Below are positions 53,527 through 63,305 of a stretch of 64,000 nt of DNA, in pieces (position 1 is the first letter of the stretch; each line of letters begins with the position of its first letter). Made by a program: the position numbers and the translations under genes. The notes beneath the pieces were generated by a model that was given only the letters and a program-made list of their open reading frames with translations, ran no database searches and had not been told where the DNA came from. The stretch comes from Bin55 sp965205545 (GTDB taxonomy: Bacteria; Pseudomonadota; Gammaproteobacteria; Pseudomonadales; Azotimanducaceae). The DNA is taken from contig OZ242170.1 of NCBI GenBank assembly GCA_965205545.1, positions 496,001-560,000 on the forward strand. The letters run 5' to 3'.

Positions 53527-54468
53527 ATGCACAAAGCGACTGAGCTTGAATACATAGAGGCTCAAGGACATTTCGCGAATTCTCGCTACAAGAACGTGCG
53601 TATGCCCGACTTTCAAGAAGTCGAAAACGAAGAAGAACGGCGAACGCTGTATTCAAACCACCCGATTCGAGTGCACAACGCCAGACTCCTAGATCCTGCG
53701 GCATCTATTGACGTACAAGGTTTTCAATTGATTCGACAGGAAACAGAGGTTACAGACTTTTTGAACATGTCAGTCGCCACGACGGAGTTCTACGCCGAGT
53801 GTTCCGAAGTTGTCAAAAACCTAACTGGTTGCTTCGATACCTACGTGACGCAACATCAATATCGGAACGGATACGGAAACCTACCCAAGGGACATGTACG
53901 TGCCAGCAAACCAACTCCCAATGGAAGTCCTGGCAACTACGGTGGCACGCACTCCGATATCAGCGCTTACGCAGAAAACCGCTGGGACGAAATCGTAGAT
54001 GGTCGCCATTGTGCCATGTTCAATCTTTGGCGAAGCATTGACCTTGAGAACGACATTCAAGTCATGCCGCTTGCATTGCTGGACATGACATCACTCGAAC
54101 CCGAAGACATAATTTCCGCTGACGCTTGGGGCGGTGCGTCTGCTGTCCAGCAGCATTTGGTAAGTCTCCGTCTGGCCTACAACAAACGCCAACGGTGGTA
54201 CTACTTTCCGAGAATGAAACCCAATGAAATGCTTGTGTTCAAGCAATACGACACGCGAGAAGAGAATCCTTGCTTGAGACAGGTCTATCACGGTGCTGTG
54301 CATGACCCAACTACCACAGACAACGCTCCGTTACGGCAGACCATCGAAGTGAGAGTGTTAGCTCTGTTTGACCGAGAAAGTGACCGTGAAGCACGCAAGA
54401 GGAAGTTTCAAGCCGCAATACCCGATCAACTTCCAGATGGATCGGTTTCCCAGTGGGCTTGGAGATAG
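53527..54468 (+). CDS. CmcJ/NvfI-type oxygenase
   Basis: 313 residues. THSDISAYAENRW, MFNLWRSIDLENDIQVMPLA, LVFKQYDTREENPCLRQVYH and the C-terminal RQTIEVRVLALFD match the CmcJ/NvfI family, which includes Fe(II)/2-oxoglutarate enzymes of natural-product pathways. HSD would supply two iron ligands and H in VYHGAVHDP the third, with R as the 2-oxoglutarate ligand. It is six bases before the alpha/beta hydrolase gene, so the two probably form an operon. No biosynthetic cluster is evident. Confidence 0.75.
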   Translation: MHKATELEYIEAQGHFANSRYKNVRMPDFQEVENEEERRTLYSNHPIRVHNARLLDPAASIDVQGFQLIRQETEVTDFLNMSVATTEFYAECSEVVKNLTGCFDTYVTQHQYRNGYGNLPKGHVRASKPTPNGSPGNYGGTHSDISAYAENRWDEIVDGRHCAMFNLWRSIDLENDIQVMPLALLDMTSLEPEDIISADAWGGASAVQQHLVSLRLAYNKRQRWYYFPRMKPNEMLVFKQYDTREENPCLRQVYHGAVHDPTTTDNAPLRQTIEVRVLALFDRESDREARKRKFQAAIPDQLPDGSVSQWAWR

Positions 54469-54474
54469 TCGACC

Positions 54475-55269
54475 ATGCCACTGCTATCTGCACTAGGACT
54501 GGGCTACATCGCCGCCTGCATTGTGCTATTTCTCATGCAGGACTCAATCCTCTTTTATCCCGAAGAATCAACATTTCCTATTGACGTTCCCTACGAAGAG
54601 TATCAACTGCCCGTCTCCAAATCTGGAAAGATCGTATCGCGAGGCTATGTCGTAAATGAGAAGGCGGATGGACCGGTCGTCGTATTTTTCACCGGCAACC
54701 TTGGAGAAGCGCGAACCTATGTGGAACGCTTTAGTCGATTTGATGTTCCGGTGGTAATTTCCAACTACCGCGGATTCGGCAAGAGCGATGGAAATCCTCG
54801 AGAGCGAACAATGGTCAACGACGCAAAGCTACTGATTGAATGGGTACGGTCTGAGTTTCCAAACCGATCGCTAGTACTCATGGGTAACAGCATGGGCAGT
54901 GCGGTTGCAATTTTGGCGTTCGATGAGCATGTTGATGGGCTCATTCTCGCTGCGCCCTATCGATCTCTCGTACATGTCGGCAGAAAGACACCCGGACGGT
55001 TCTTTCCACTGCGACTGATAATGCGGACCAAGCTCGACGTTCGCTCTCGACTTGACTCTCTTCCTGAAAAAGTACTTGTGCTCTATTCGAAAGATGACAC
55101 CTTGATACCAACGGAAGAGACACTGAAAGTGCTTGCGCACGTACCGCAAGCTAAAGTAGTTGTGGCTCAAGGACACCACAACAACTTGCTATGGTACGAC
55201 CATACCTTGAGCGCAATTGAAACTTGGCTCCAATCCCATTTCGATGAGCCAATGAGTAGCCATCAGTAG
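54475..55269 (+). CDS. Membrane-anchored alpha/beta hydrolase
   Basis: 264 residues. An N-terminal membrane helix (LGYIAACIVLFLMQDSILFY) precedes an alpha/beta-hydrolase fold with oxyanion segment VVVFFTGNLGEA, nucleophile elbow MGNSMGSAV, acid in YSKDDTLIP and histidine in AQGHHNNL. It resembles the ABHD13/Bem46-type group. It follows the oxygenase gene by six bases. A clear paralogue lies at 63.3 kb. Substrate unknown. Confidence 0.85.
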   Translation: MPLLSALGLGYIAACIVLFLMQDSILFYPEESTFPIDVPYEEYQLPVSKSGKIVSRGYVVNEKADGPVVVFFTGNLGEARTYVERFSRFDVPVVISNYRGFGKSDGNPRERTMVNDAKLLIEWVRSEFPNRSLVLMGNSMGSAVAILAFDEHVDGLILAAPYRSLVHVGRKTPGRFFPLRLIMRTKLDVRSRLDSLPEKVLVLYSKDDTLIPTEETLKVLAHVPQAKVVVAQGHHNNLLWYDHTLSAIETWLQSHFDEPMSSHQ

Positions 55270-55416
55270 TTCTGATGGATTTTTGCAGCTGACCGATTTA
55301 AATGCCCGCCAACGGATTGGCGCCCTACGGTGTTGCAGAGACTACCGATTTGACTATGCCTCCTCTCAAATTGAGCAGAGACGCACGGGTGTCCATCTGA
55401 ACAGTCAAATCAAGTC

Positions 55417-57489
55417 CTACTCTTCCTCTTCCTCGTCGTCTACCTTCTTCATTTCGATCGCCTTCGTACTAATGACTGTGTCTCCCACGAAAGCACCCTC
55501 AATTGCCATTTCGGTCATAGCATCGGAAAGCGTCTGCTCAAGCGTTTCAAGTGTCTGCTGGAGTCTTACTTCCACTACCTCGGAGAATTCACTCTCAAAA
55601 CCAACGACACCTTCAAGATTTTCAGCCGCGCCGTCGAACATCACAACTCCGCTGGGACTGAGATTGCGAAATTGCGTCAGGAAATTTGAGTGCTCACCCA
55701 AGTAACCGGACAGAGACTCAACTTGTTCAGGGCTCAGCGCATCCGTTCTATTGTTGGCAAGCACCAGATTCATCGCAGCTTGGGTCTTTAGTTCCTCCGA
55801 TGGCAAGCGATCTAATGAATCGTACAAGTACTTTGGTTCTGCGAATGCCCACTGACTAACTAGAGTGGAGTAGTAAGCTGATTTTCCTTCGTCCGACAAT
55901 TTCTGACCGAGCCTGATTGCACGATCATATTCGCCCTTGTTGACAAGTTCGCGACCAACAAATGAGTACGCTGCGTGTTTTGAACGTCCGTCACGAACTT
56001 GCTCAAGCATTGCAATAGCCTTGTCAAGGTCAAATCTTGCAACTGCTTGTATGACGTCAACTTCCAGTCCTCTGCCGAATCTTCCAGGAGGTTCGTTAAG
56101 AGCCGACTGAAAGGCAAGTTCTGGATCTTCAAGTGCGAGCTTAGTTAGCACTATCGAGAGGATGGCGTGTCGCGAGCGTTCATTGGAATACTGTTCCGAT
56201 AGTGCCCACTCTAGCGCCGCATAGCTGTCAGTCTCTGACCAATTTCTAGCAATTGCACGTGCTAGCTCCATTCTTCGATCATCGTCCGTCAAACTCGCCA
56301 AGTAGTGCACAGCTTCAGTCGGTGTTGTTCGTGCAATCGCAAGCATTGCTTCCTGTTCAGCTTCATCTTGAAGGTTTTCCGGCAGACTGTCGATATGGTC
56401 AAAGAGATCCTGCGGGTCGCGGTGTGCCCAAGCAGTAACGAGCGTTTTCTGTAGCCCCTTGCGCAAACTACCGGCCTCGAGACTGTTGACTGCAGCGAGT
56501 GCAGCCATTGGGTCGCTCGTCACCCACGAATTGACGACTGCACCAAGCGCGACCCGGCGATTGCTGGATGACAAAGTCGATGCTACTTGAAAGGCGGCTT
56601 GGGGATCCGATTGGACCGAGTCGTGCATCGCAGACAGAAAAACGGCATTGCCAACGACGCTGTAACCCAGTGAGTCTCGTATCGTGTCTAGAGCCTTGAG
56701 TCCTTCTTTGTCGACCATTGCTTTTGCGACTGTCAAAAACGCTCCCAACTGCGAAACATCCGCTTGGCTGTCAGTCACAAGGGCATTGAAAGCCTTGCTT
56801 GGATCTGCATTGAAGTTCGAAACAATCGACTGATCTCTTTGATCTGTGGCGAGTCCTTCATTGCCAAGTTGCCGCGCAATCTGGATACGGATATCCTCAG
56901 ATAGGTCGTCGCGAGCGTCGAGCATTCCTCTAACGGCAGCCTGCTTGCTCGCTTCGTTCAGAGATTTCGCGTGAGCAACGGCTGCGTCCAAATTGGATTG
57001 CGACCACTCTTCAAAAACCACTGCAATGAGCTCGTCATGTCGACTGATTGACATATCTTCGATTTTCTTGAGTGCTTCCTTTGGGCTCATCGCTGCTAGT
57101 CGCTCCACAATGGCTCTTTCAGCTGCATGTCTTCTGTTGCTCGAATCTATTCGGTCTGTATGTTCCAAGTACTCTACAGTTTCCGACATGTTGGCCCGTT
57201 GTAACATGCTCTGCAATGCAAAGTTTCCCTCGAAGTTGTCCTGGTAGTTGGCGATGTCATACACATTTCGGGCAGATTCACTACTGCCAACATTCGACTC
57301 TGAAGAACTTGAGAATGCTGCCCCACCTGTCCCTTTTGGCTGGCTGATTTCTGACTGCAAACCATTGGAACTATCTGTATTGGAGAGTATTGCCACCACC
57401 GAAATAACGGCAATGCCAGCACCTAGCACGCCTCCGGCAGCCATCAGACCTAGTGATTGACCGATTCGGTCTTTAGCGAACAATGCCAT
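55417..57489 (-). CDS. Large helical-repeat membrane-anchored protein
   Basis: 690 residues with an N-terminal membrane segment (LGLMAAGGVLGAGIAVISVV), a Ser-rich linker and about eleven helical repeats with the pattern W-x3-DP-x-AL (NSWVTSDPMAALAAVNSL, TAWAHRDPQDLFDHIDSLP, VSQWAFAEPKYLYDSLDRLP). The C-terminal ~90 residues are helical and acidic, ending DDEEEEE. It aligns colinearly with the TAG-split gene at 29.5-31.4 kb except for this extension. Probably periplasmic; such repeats usually mediate protein contacts. No known family is assigned. Confidence 0.78.
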   Translation of the reverse strand: MALFAKDRIGQSLGLMAAGGVLGAGIAVISVVAILSNTDSSNGLQSEISQPKGTGGAAFSSSSESNVGSSESARNVYDIANYQDNFEGNFALQSMLQRANMSETVEYLEHTDRIDSSNRRHAAERAIVERLAAMSPKEALKKIEDMSISRHDELIAVVFEEWSQSNLDAAVAHAKSLNEASKQAAVRGMLDARDDLSEDIRIQIARQLGNEGLATDQRDQSIVSNFNADPSKAFNALVTDSQADVSQLGAFLTVAKAMVDKEGLKALDTIRDSLGYSVVGNAVFLSAMHDSVQSDPQAAFQVASTLSSSNRRVALGAVVNSWVTSDPMAALAAVNSLEAGSLRKGLQKTLVTAWAHRDPQDLFDHIDSLPENLQDEAEQEAMLAIARTTPTEAVHYLASLTDDDRRMELARAIARNWSETDSYAALEWALSEQYSNERSRHAILSIVLTKLALEDPELAFQSALNEPPGRFGRGLEVDVIQAVARFDLDKAIAMLEQVRDGRSKHAAYSFVGRELVNKGEYDRAIRLGQKLSDEGKSAYYSTLVSQWAFAEPKYLYDSLDRLPSEELKTQAAMNLVLANNRTDALSPEQVESLSGYLGEHSNFLTQFRNLSPSGVVMFDGAAENLEGVVGFESEFSEVVEVRLQQTLETLEQTLSDAMTEMAIEGAFVGDTVISTKAIEMKKVDDEEEEE

Positions 57490-57895
57490 GGGTTCCCTCT
57501 TGAGTTCACGTCCCTACAAGTCAATTAGATGCTAAATCAAGCAATATGGTTTCAATTGGTGGCATTTGCGATGCATTGCCTTGGTACGCGGCGACAACCC
57601 GCACAGGCTTAGTGTTTTACCTGAACCTAAAGTGGGTTCATACGTAAAGCGTTTGGAGAGCTTCATGAAACCATTTTGCAGACGCCTGGCATCAACAAGA
57701 ATGGAGAAAGAGCACCAACAGGCAGAGTCGACGCTATGAACACGTTTCGTCTCAACAATCCAGCACTATTCTCGGATTAGCGTTGGCATGCGCCTAGGAA
57801 AAGAATCAAGCCCTGTCGCTCATAGTGAATGTGAGATTCGCGACATTTTGGCTGTAGGTGTAGAGCCCCTTGCAACATGAACTCTACAGCAAGTG
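57490..57895. other. Divergent intergenic region
   Basis: About 405 bases between divergent genes, so it should contain two promoters. No small gene, strong hairpin or clear box was recognised. Confidence 0.45.
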
Positions 57896-60800
57896 ATGGT
57901 TACTGAAATTCGTCGAGGAATAAGAGGCGTTAGGGATCTGGTACGACTTGACCTTCGGCACTTGTACCGTCGTCCGACCAATCCACTGCTCCTTGCCTCC
58001 CTTGTGCTCGTTCTGTTGACTGTTGTACTCGTACATGGGGCGTTTTTCTATGTCGCTTCTCCATACGCAACGTTTCAGGGTGCGTCCAACCCGAGATATG
58101 GACTGGGTGGGTATGAGCCGCTACTGTTCTACTTGTGCGTCATAGTTGCATTGGTTTTCGCCCTTCGTCTTCCTTCGTATCGAGAAAACTCGAACCAGAA
58201 TGTAGTCGTCTCCTATCGTCCACCAAGCAACTTTCAATTGTCTCTGGCTCGAGTACTTTCTTCAACCATGCTTGTTTCAGGAGTTGTAATTGCTGTCGCA
58301 TTGGTTTTTCAGGCTATCGCCTCCTTCGATGTATCCATTCATCCCGGAATCCTAGAACCTTTCGAAACGCAATCGCTTGTTTTTGTGCTAACAAACCTAG
58401 TGTTGAGCCTGTTCTTCTGGACATGCTTGGCGACATTGATCGCGCAGGTCTACAAAAGCGCAACTGCAGGCTTCATTGGGACGCTGGCGATTCTGGTAAT
58501 TCAGGCGTTGGCAAGTCCGTTTCTGCCAGCCGAAATAGGGTCCTTTACATTCGGGTACAACGCTGCCAGCTTGTATGTTTCCGAACTTGCTCCTGATTAC
58601 TGGGAATTGAGACACATTTGTTATTTCATATCGCTTCCCTGTCTCGCCTTAGCGTTGATACTGACCACTTCTTTGTTTTTGGATCGTGCCGATGAGGCTA
58701 AGAAAACCGTTTATTTACCGACGGTTATAGCACTTACTTCTATTGGAGTGGTATGCCAAGCTACGGTTCACGCATTGACATTGGTGGAATTTGACCACAA
58801 CCAATCCCGCATTCACGCTTACGACTCCGCAGTTAGTTCCATTCAACAGTTGGCGCATGTCGAAGCCATATCAGGAAGCGTCAAAATTGATCCTGGGTCA
58901 AAGCTTCATCTACATCTAAGCTACACAATCCACGTAGATCAAGTCGCTGAAACTAACTCAGAGGACTCCGCGGATAAATCACTTTCGTTTGCTCTAAATC
59001 CGGGAATGAAGATCATCCAAGTACTTTGTTCCGATAGCGTTCCAATCCATTCGCACACAAACGGAATTCTCACGATCGACATAGACCCGTGCATTCCAAC
59101 CGCTGACAGTGCATACATCATCCATCTGATTGCAGACGGGAGGCCTGATCCCCATTACCTCGTAAACCACATTCCCCAGAGCGGGGTTTTCGACATTAAT
59201 CCTCACTTGGTTCGTCTGATGGGACAGAGATCGTCAATTTTCACCACCCAATACGTAGCTCTGACCCCGCTGAGTCACTGGTACCCTCGATTGCTTGAAT
59301 CTGGTTCAAATCGAGACGGCACATCGAGTTCCCATTTGTCTGATGTTTCCATAGAAGTAGAACTCAATCCTAAGGCTTGGACGATTGCGGCCTCAGGAGG
59401 CAACGTGTTTAGACCCCAAGATGGCAGTGACGATCATGTCCTGCTCGAGGGTAGATTTCAATCGCTTGGATTGTTGGCAGCTGAATTTCGCGTAGACAGC
59501 TACACGCTCGAAACCATCAACGTTGACGTACTTGTACATGAACGACATGCCAAGAGACTCGATCGCAACACGATATTCATGGCGGGACTGGCAAATAGTG
59601 TGAACAATGCGATAGCAAGACTCAATGCTCACGGCATCGACTATCCACATGAGCGGTTCTCCATTATCGAGGTGCCATCGACACTTTCGCTGCTCGACTA
59701 CGGGTTTGGTATCAACAACGGCATGGGTTCAATCATGATGTTCAGAGAGTCAGGAATTCCCTTTGTCCGAGCCAGAATGCTTGAGGATAGGGGGAAGCGG
59801 TCAGGCGCCAACGATTCCGAACCAGAAGACGTGCAAATCACCTTCGCAAGTACCTACTACAGGAACTACTGGAAAAATCAACTGTTCAATGCCACCTATC
59901 ACGATGTAATAGTCAGTGCAATGTTGACTGGGCGATGCAATCTAGGAGAGCAACAATCCGAAATAGCTGAGATAGTGATGGAGATGCTGCTTCTCAATTT
60001 GCTACGTACTGGGAGCTACCGATTCGATTTCGATCTGGCAAACTCTTTCGCTCCAGATGCCAAAGTGAATATTCCCTACCTGTGGACTCAGCGGCGGATG
60101 ATAAGTCCTCGAGGATTGGCCGGTTTTCAAGAGGATTTCCTTGCTTCCAGTTCCTACTGGGAAATGATCGAACGGCCTTTCGGTCTGGAGGGTGTGCAGG
60201 AAAGCGAAGACAGTGCAAGAGATTCGCGACTACTACGACGCACGAAACGATTTCGAATGCTCAAGCTTGCGGAGCTGATTGACGATTCAATTGATGAAGA
60301 TGCGCAAGCCACAATAGTGGCAAATTTGGTAAGCGGGAAAGCGCAGCAAGAGCTCAATTTGAGCGAGATCTATGATGCCGCTGGAGCTTTCAATCTCAGC
60401 CTGGATTCTTTTGTTCAAAGCACGTTATTGACTGAGAAGCTACCTGGGATAGATTTCTCGGTTCCCATACAAGTCGAGCTTCCGGAAACCAACGAGCACG
60501 GTCATCGCTTCAATACCGTACTGGATCTTCGGAACAGTGAAGACGTCACGGGGTATGTGAGATTTGACATTAACCAGTTTCAAGAGATGATTGTTCCGGG
60601 CCTCATTGAAGAGTCTTCAAAATGGGTTGAAGTGAATCGACCTACGCGCTTTCATACCGGGTCCACCAAGCTTGGACCGTTTGAGGTGAAAGCGAACAGT
60701 TCCTATCGGCTTGTTGCAAACACCGAAACCATGATCTGGCCCTTTAGGGTATACACCTATCTATCGCGCAACCGGGGCTCGGTAACACTATCGGTGTCAT

Positions 60801-61450
60801 CGTCCTCTTCCGCACGGTCAGCGGTTGCTCTTGAGGGTACAACGAGCAACTGGTATTCCTTTTCGCCGTCACTATGGAACACCGAGGAAGATGACCTTCG
60901 AATAATTGTTGACGACCTAGACCCAGGATTCGAAGTACCTGCATCCAACTACAGGAAAGCACTAATCGATTGGACGTTTGGAATTGATTGGTTCCGCATT
61001 CCCTACCTCAAAGAAGTTGGTGTGGACAATGGACTGCCAATTGACGAAAACCCAATCGGTCCCTGGGTTCGTAGCAGTAATCTTGGAGGCTGGGGCAGAT
61101 ACCGACACACCTACGCATTGGCCAGCACTGAAAGTCCTAGCACGCTCCCTGTGTCGTTTACCACGGAACTGCCCCGAGCGGGCACTTGGACGTTGTCCTA
61201 CCACCTTCCAGATTTCATTTACACCCTAAGCTGGAACGGCGAGCAAACACTCGGAAATTACAACATCGCAGTGACCGTCGGGGATCATGAGTGGGAGCTG
61301 ATGGGGGATGAAGACAAGTGGGGCGTTGGCTGGAACGAAGTGAGTTCACTTGACATCGCAAAGCCCGGAAAGGCTCGCGTTTCGGTAAGCAACAAATGTG
61401 ACTGCCCATTTGTGTTTGCCGATGCAATCAAGTGGACATTCACAGACTAA
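57896..61450 (+). CDS. Large membrane protein with golvesin-like C-terminal domain
   Basis: 1184 residues from ATG 57896 (a GTG directly before it is also open). The first 290 residues resemble an ABC-2 permease with six or seven helices (LLLASLVLVLLTVVLVHGAF, LFFWTCLATLIAQVYKSATA). A long extracytoplasmic part follows, including ERFSIIEVPSTLSLLDYGF, like the region before the catalytic site of M1 aminopeptidase-permease fusions, but no HExxH is seen. The last ~120 residues (GTWTLSYHLP, DEDKWGVGWNEVSSLDIAKP, FVFADAIKWTF) match golvesin/Xly-type beta domains. No ATPase gene is adjacent. Confidence 0.65.
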   Translation: MVTEIRRGIRGVRDLVRLDLRHLYRRPTNPLLLASLVLVLLTVVLVHGAFFYVASPYATFQGASNPRYGLGGYEPLLFYLCVIVALVFALRLPSYRENSNQNVVVSYRPPSNFQLSLARVLSSTMLVSGVVIAVALVFQAIASFDVSIHPGILEPFETQSLVFVLTNLVLSLFFWTCLATLIAQVYKSATAGFIGTLAILVIQALASPFLPAEIGSFTFGYNAASLYVSELAPDYWELRHICYFISLPCLALALILTTSLFLDRADEAKKTVYLPTVIALTSIGVVCQATVHALTLVEFDHNQSRIHAYDSAVSSIQQLAHVEAISGSVKIDPGSKLHLHLSYTIHVDQVAETNSEDSADKSLSFALNPGMKIIQVLCSDSVPIHSHTNGILTIDIDPCIPTADSAYIIHLIADGRPDPHYLVNHIPQSGVFDINPHLVRLMGQRSSIFTTQYVALTPLSHWYPRLLESGSNRDGTSSSHLSDVSIEVELNPKAWTIAASGGNVFRPQDGSDDHVLLEGRFQSLGLLAAEFRVDSYTLETINVDVLVHERHAKRLDRNTIFMAGLANSVNNAIARLNAHGIDYPHERFSIIEVPSTLSLLDYGFGINNGMGSIMMFRESGIPFVRARMLEDRGKRSGANDSEPEDVQITFASTYYRNYWKNQLFNATYHDVIVSAMLTGRCNLGEQQSEIAEIVMEMLLLNLLRTGSYRFDFDLANSFAPDAKVNIPYLWTQRRMISPRGLAGFQEDFLASSSYWEMIERPFGLEGVQESEDSARDSRLLRRTKRFRMLKLAELIDDSIDEDAQATIVANLVSGKAQQELNLSEIYDAAGAFNLSLDSFVQSTLLTEKLPGIDFSVPIQVELPETNEHGHRFNTVLDLRNSEDVTGYVRFDINQFQEMIVPGLIEESSKWVEVNRPTRFHTGSTKLGPFEVKANSSYRLVANTETMIWPFRVYTYLSRNRGSVTLSVSSSSSARSAVALEGTTSNWYSFSPSLWNTEEDDLRIIVDDLDPGFEVPASNYRKALIDWTFGIDWFRIPYLKEVGVDNGLPIDENPIGPWVRSSNLGGWGRYRHTYALASTESPSTLPVSFTTELPRAGTWTLSYHLPDFIYTLSWNGEQTLGNYNIAVTVGDHEWELMGDEDKWGVGWNEVSSLDIAKPGKARVSVSNKCDCPFVFADAIKWTFTD

Positions 61451-61755
61451 AATCAGCCCATCGCCGTTACCTGCTAACGAGGTTGACGCAACTGTAAAAG
61501 ATCGTTAAATAGACTCAGCGGACTCATCATGCGGACAGTTGCCGCAAACTCTTGAAGTTTTAGCCACTCTAATAGTGACTTGTCAAATATCACTGCAGGC
61601 TGCCTACATCACGCCGAGAGATTCGGAACCCACGCAGCCACAATGAGAATTAGCAGTGTCGTAAACGCTATGGACGGAATTTAAGTGAGATCATAATTCT
61701 TGCTAAGACTTGAAGAATCCCTGTAACTAACCCAGCACCAATACGGACCAATTAA
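61451..61755. other. Intergenic region, no gene seen
   Basis: About 305 bases, AT-richer than neighbours, before the AbiE-like gene. No hairpin or small ORF was recognised. Confidence 0.45.
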
Positions 61756-62547
61756 ATGAACGCTGAGGAAGCGCTAAAAAATCTATTAAACGAGGATGGC
61801 CGCAAAGCAGTGCTTCGCAGAGAATTGCTAGCAAATTCCTCTTCTTCGAGTGCGAGTTGCGACCGAGCGCTCAAACGGTGTTGCAACGACGGACTATTGG
61901 TGCGTGTCGGTCAAGGAGTGTATGCAGTCGGCGATGCAAAAGTATTTGAGATTGTTCCGGAGATCATGCCAAAACTCGGATACCAGATTCAGTCAGTTCA
62001 ACGAGTCAAAGGCTATAGTCAAAAGACTTCGGGCCGCACTTGGCGACTAGACCGTACCTGCAAGCGACAAATACGAAAGAATGGAGTCTACGCCATGTTT
62101 GAGGACAATCACGGTCGGCCTAGCAATCTTAGGGGGCTTGGACGCAATTCGGGCCACCCTATCGCTCGAGAAATTGAAGACAGGTTTCACACATTCGCAC
62201 AATGCCACTCGTTAGCCCGTGCCGAAAAGGATCTAATCGTCAGTAGAGCGCTCGATGCACTTGAGAAGTTTCACGACCAACGAGCAATCCTGGCGATCGA
62301 AGGAGGAACTGCTCTCGCCTATTACTACAGGTTCATCAACAGGTTTTCAGAGGACTTGGACGTTCGTATCGTATTAGAACCAAGCGTTGCCTCTCTGAAA
62401 CAGGCGCAGCAGGTTAACGAGATGAAGAATATTGGCGCCGCATTTCGGGATCACATCCAACGCTCGCTTCCCTTTTTGAAACTCACCAACAAAGGTCGCG
62501 TTCGAAGAGATGGAGTAGTTCAAAGCTTGATTTTTGACTACCCCTGA
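61756..62547 (+). CDS. AbiEi-like antitoxin domain fused to AbiEii nucleotidyltransferase, interrupted by TGA
   Basis: 263 residues before an in-frame TGA. The N-terminal ~65 residues (ELLANSSSSSASCDRALKRC, LLVRVGQGVYAVG) are a winged helix like AbiEi-family antitoxins. From about residue 135 (EKDLIVSRALDALEKF, EGGTALAYYYRFINRFSEDL) it is an AbiEii/AbiGii-type nucleotidyltransferase toxin with the GG (183-184) and DLD (200-202) motifs. In the usual type IV system the two are separate genes. The TGA at 62545-62547 cuts the toxin in half; the rest of the domain continues in the same frame. Confidence 0.75.
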   Translation: MNAEEALKNLLNEDGRKAVLRRELLANSSSSSASCDRALKRCCNDGLLVRVGQGVYAVGDAKVFEIVPEIMPKLGYQIQSVQRVKGYSQKTSGRTWRLDRTCKRQIRKNGVYAMFEDNHGRPSNLRGLGRNSGHPIAREIEDRFHTFAQCHSLARAEKDLIVSRALDALEKFHDQRAILAIEGGTALAYYYRFINRFSEDLDVRIVLEPSVASLKQAQQVNEMKNIGAAFRDHIQRSLPFLKLTNKGRVRRDGVVQSLIFDYP

Positions 62548-62574
62548 GTACCCCATGACGATATCGTTGCGGGA

Positions 62575-63042
62575 TTGAAAGTAGAGCTCGTAAGTGTTCC
62601 GTTACGTACAAGCTTGGTACCAATGGTGCGCAAGAAAGATAAAGAGTTTCCCGCTGTTGGCTTCTTGGAGATTGCTGCAGGCAAGTGGCAGGCACTTGCG
62701 TCTCGCTTGCCCAATCGTGGTGATTCCTATCCCGATCTTGTTCGACACGTACACGACGTAGCCGCCCTATCTGCAGTGATTCGAGCATCAACTAAAGAAT
62801 TCTGCGAAACCGCGTATAGAGAATCTGTGAACTTGGAGACCATTTCTGCTGTCTTGGGTGAGCTACAAAAGGAATCATGGCATGATCACTATATGGACTA
62901 CATGCGTAGGATGGGAACGACGGAGGTTGCAGACGAGCCCGGGCGCCATCCCACTTGGGAGGTGATCTTGAGCGGCTTTCGCAATACTGCGGATCTTCTT
63001 GCAGAACACGGACCGCGAATTGCCAACGGTGCAATCGACTAG
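62575..63042 (+). CDS. C-terminal half of AbiEii-like toxin after in-frame TGA
   Basis: The frame continues from the TGA at 62545 through VPHDDIVAGLKVELVSVPLR to a TAG at 63040-63042; a TTG at 62575 or ATG at 62623 could start it separately. VGFLEIAAGKWQALASRLPN and YPDLVRHVHDVAAL are conserved in the C-terminal part of AbiEii-like nucleotidyltransferases. Alone it has no catalytic residues. Best explained as the remainder of one gene of about 428 codons broken by a nonsense mutation. Confidence 0.65.
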   Translation: MKVELVSVPLRTSLVPMVRKKDKEFPAVGFLEIAAGKWQALASRLPNRGDSYPDLVRHVHDVAALSAVIRASTKEFCETAYRESVNLETISAVLGELQKESWHDHYMDYMRRMGTTEVADEPGRHPTWEVILSGFRNTADLLAEHGPRIANGAID

Positions 63043-63305
63043 AACTCCATCTTAGCTTCCGGGCACGAGTCCTGCCCTATTAGAGCTAGAGCCTGTATTC
63101 GAGAACGCGGGTAACTTTCTTCGGGCATAGGCTCGAGCTAACAAACGCAAGTGGTTGTACTTCAAACAGCCGTGACTGGGTTTTGATTGTGATTCCAACT
63201 CTCGGTGATCGAGTGCACCATCTCTGAAGAGTGTTGTTGATCGTACGGCCGTGTCCTCTACCATCGAACTCGCCGTTACGTTTTTCGTGTTCTGAGCTTG
63301 GATGA

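Noticed and set aside
30722..62547. Stop-codon reassignment (TAG and TGA read as amino acids)
   Set aside because: Many intact genes in the window end in TAG or TGA, so the two in-frame stops are better explained as local mutations.
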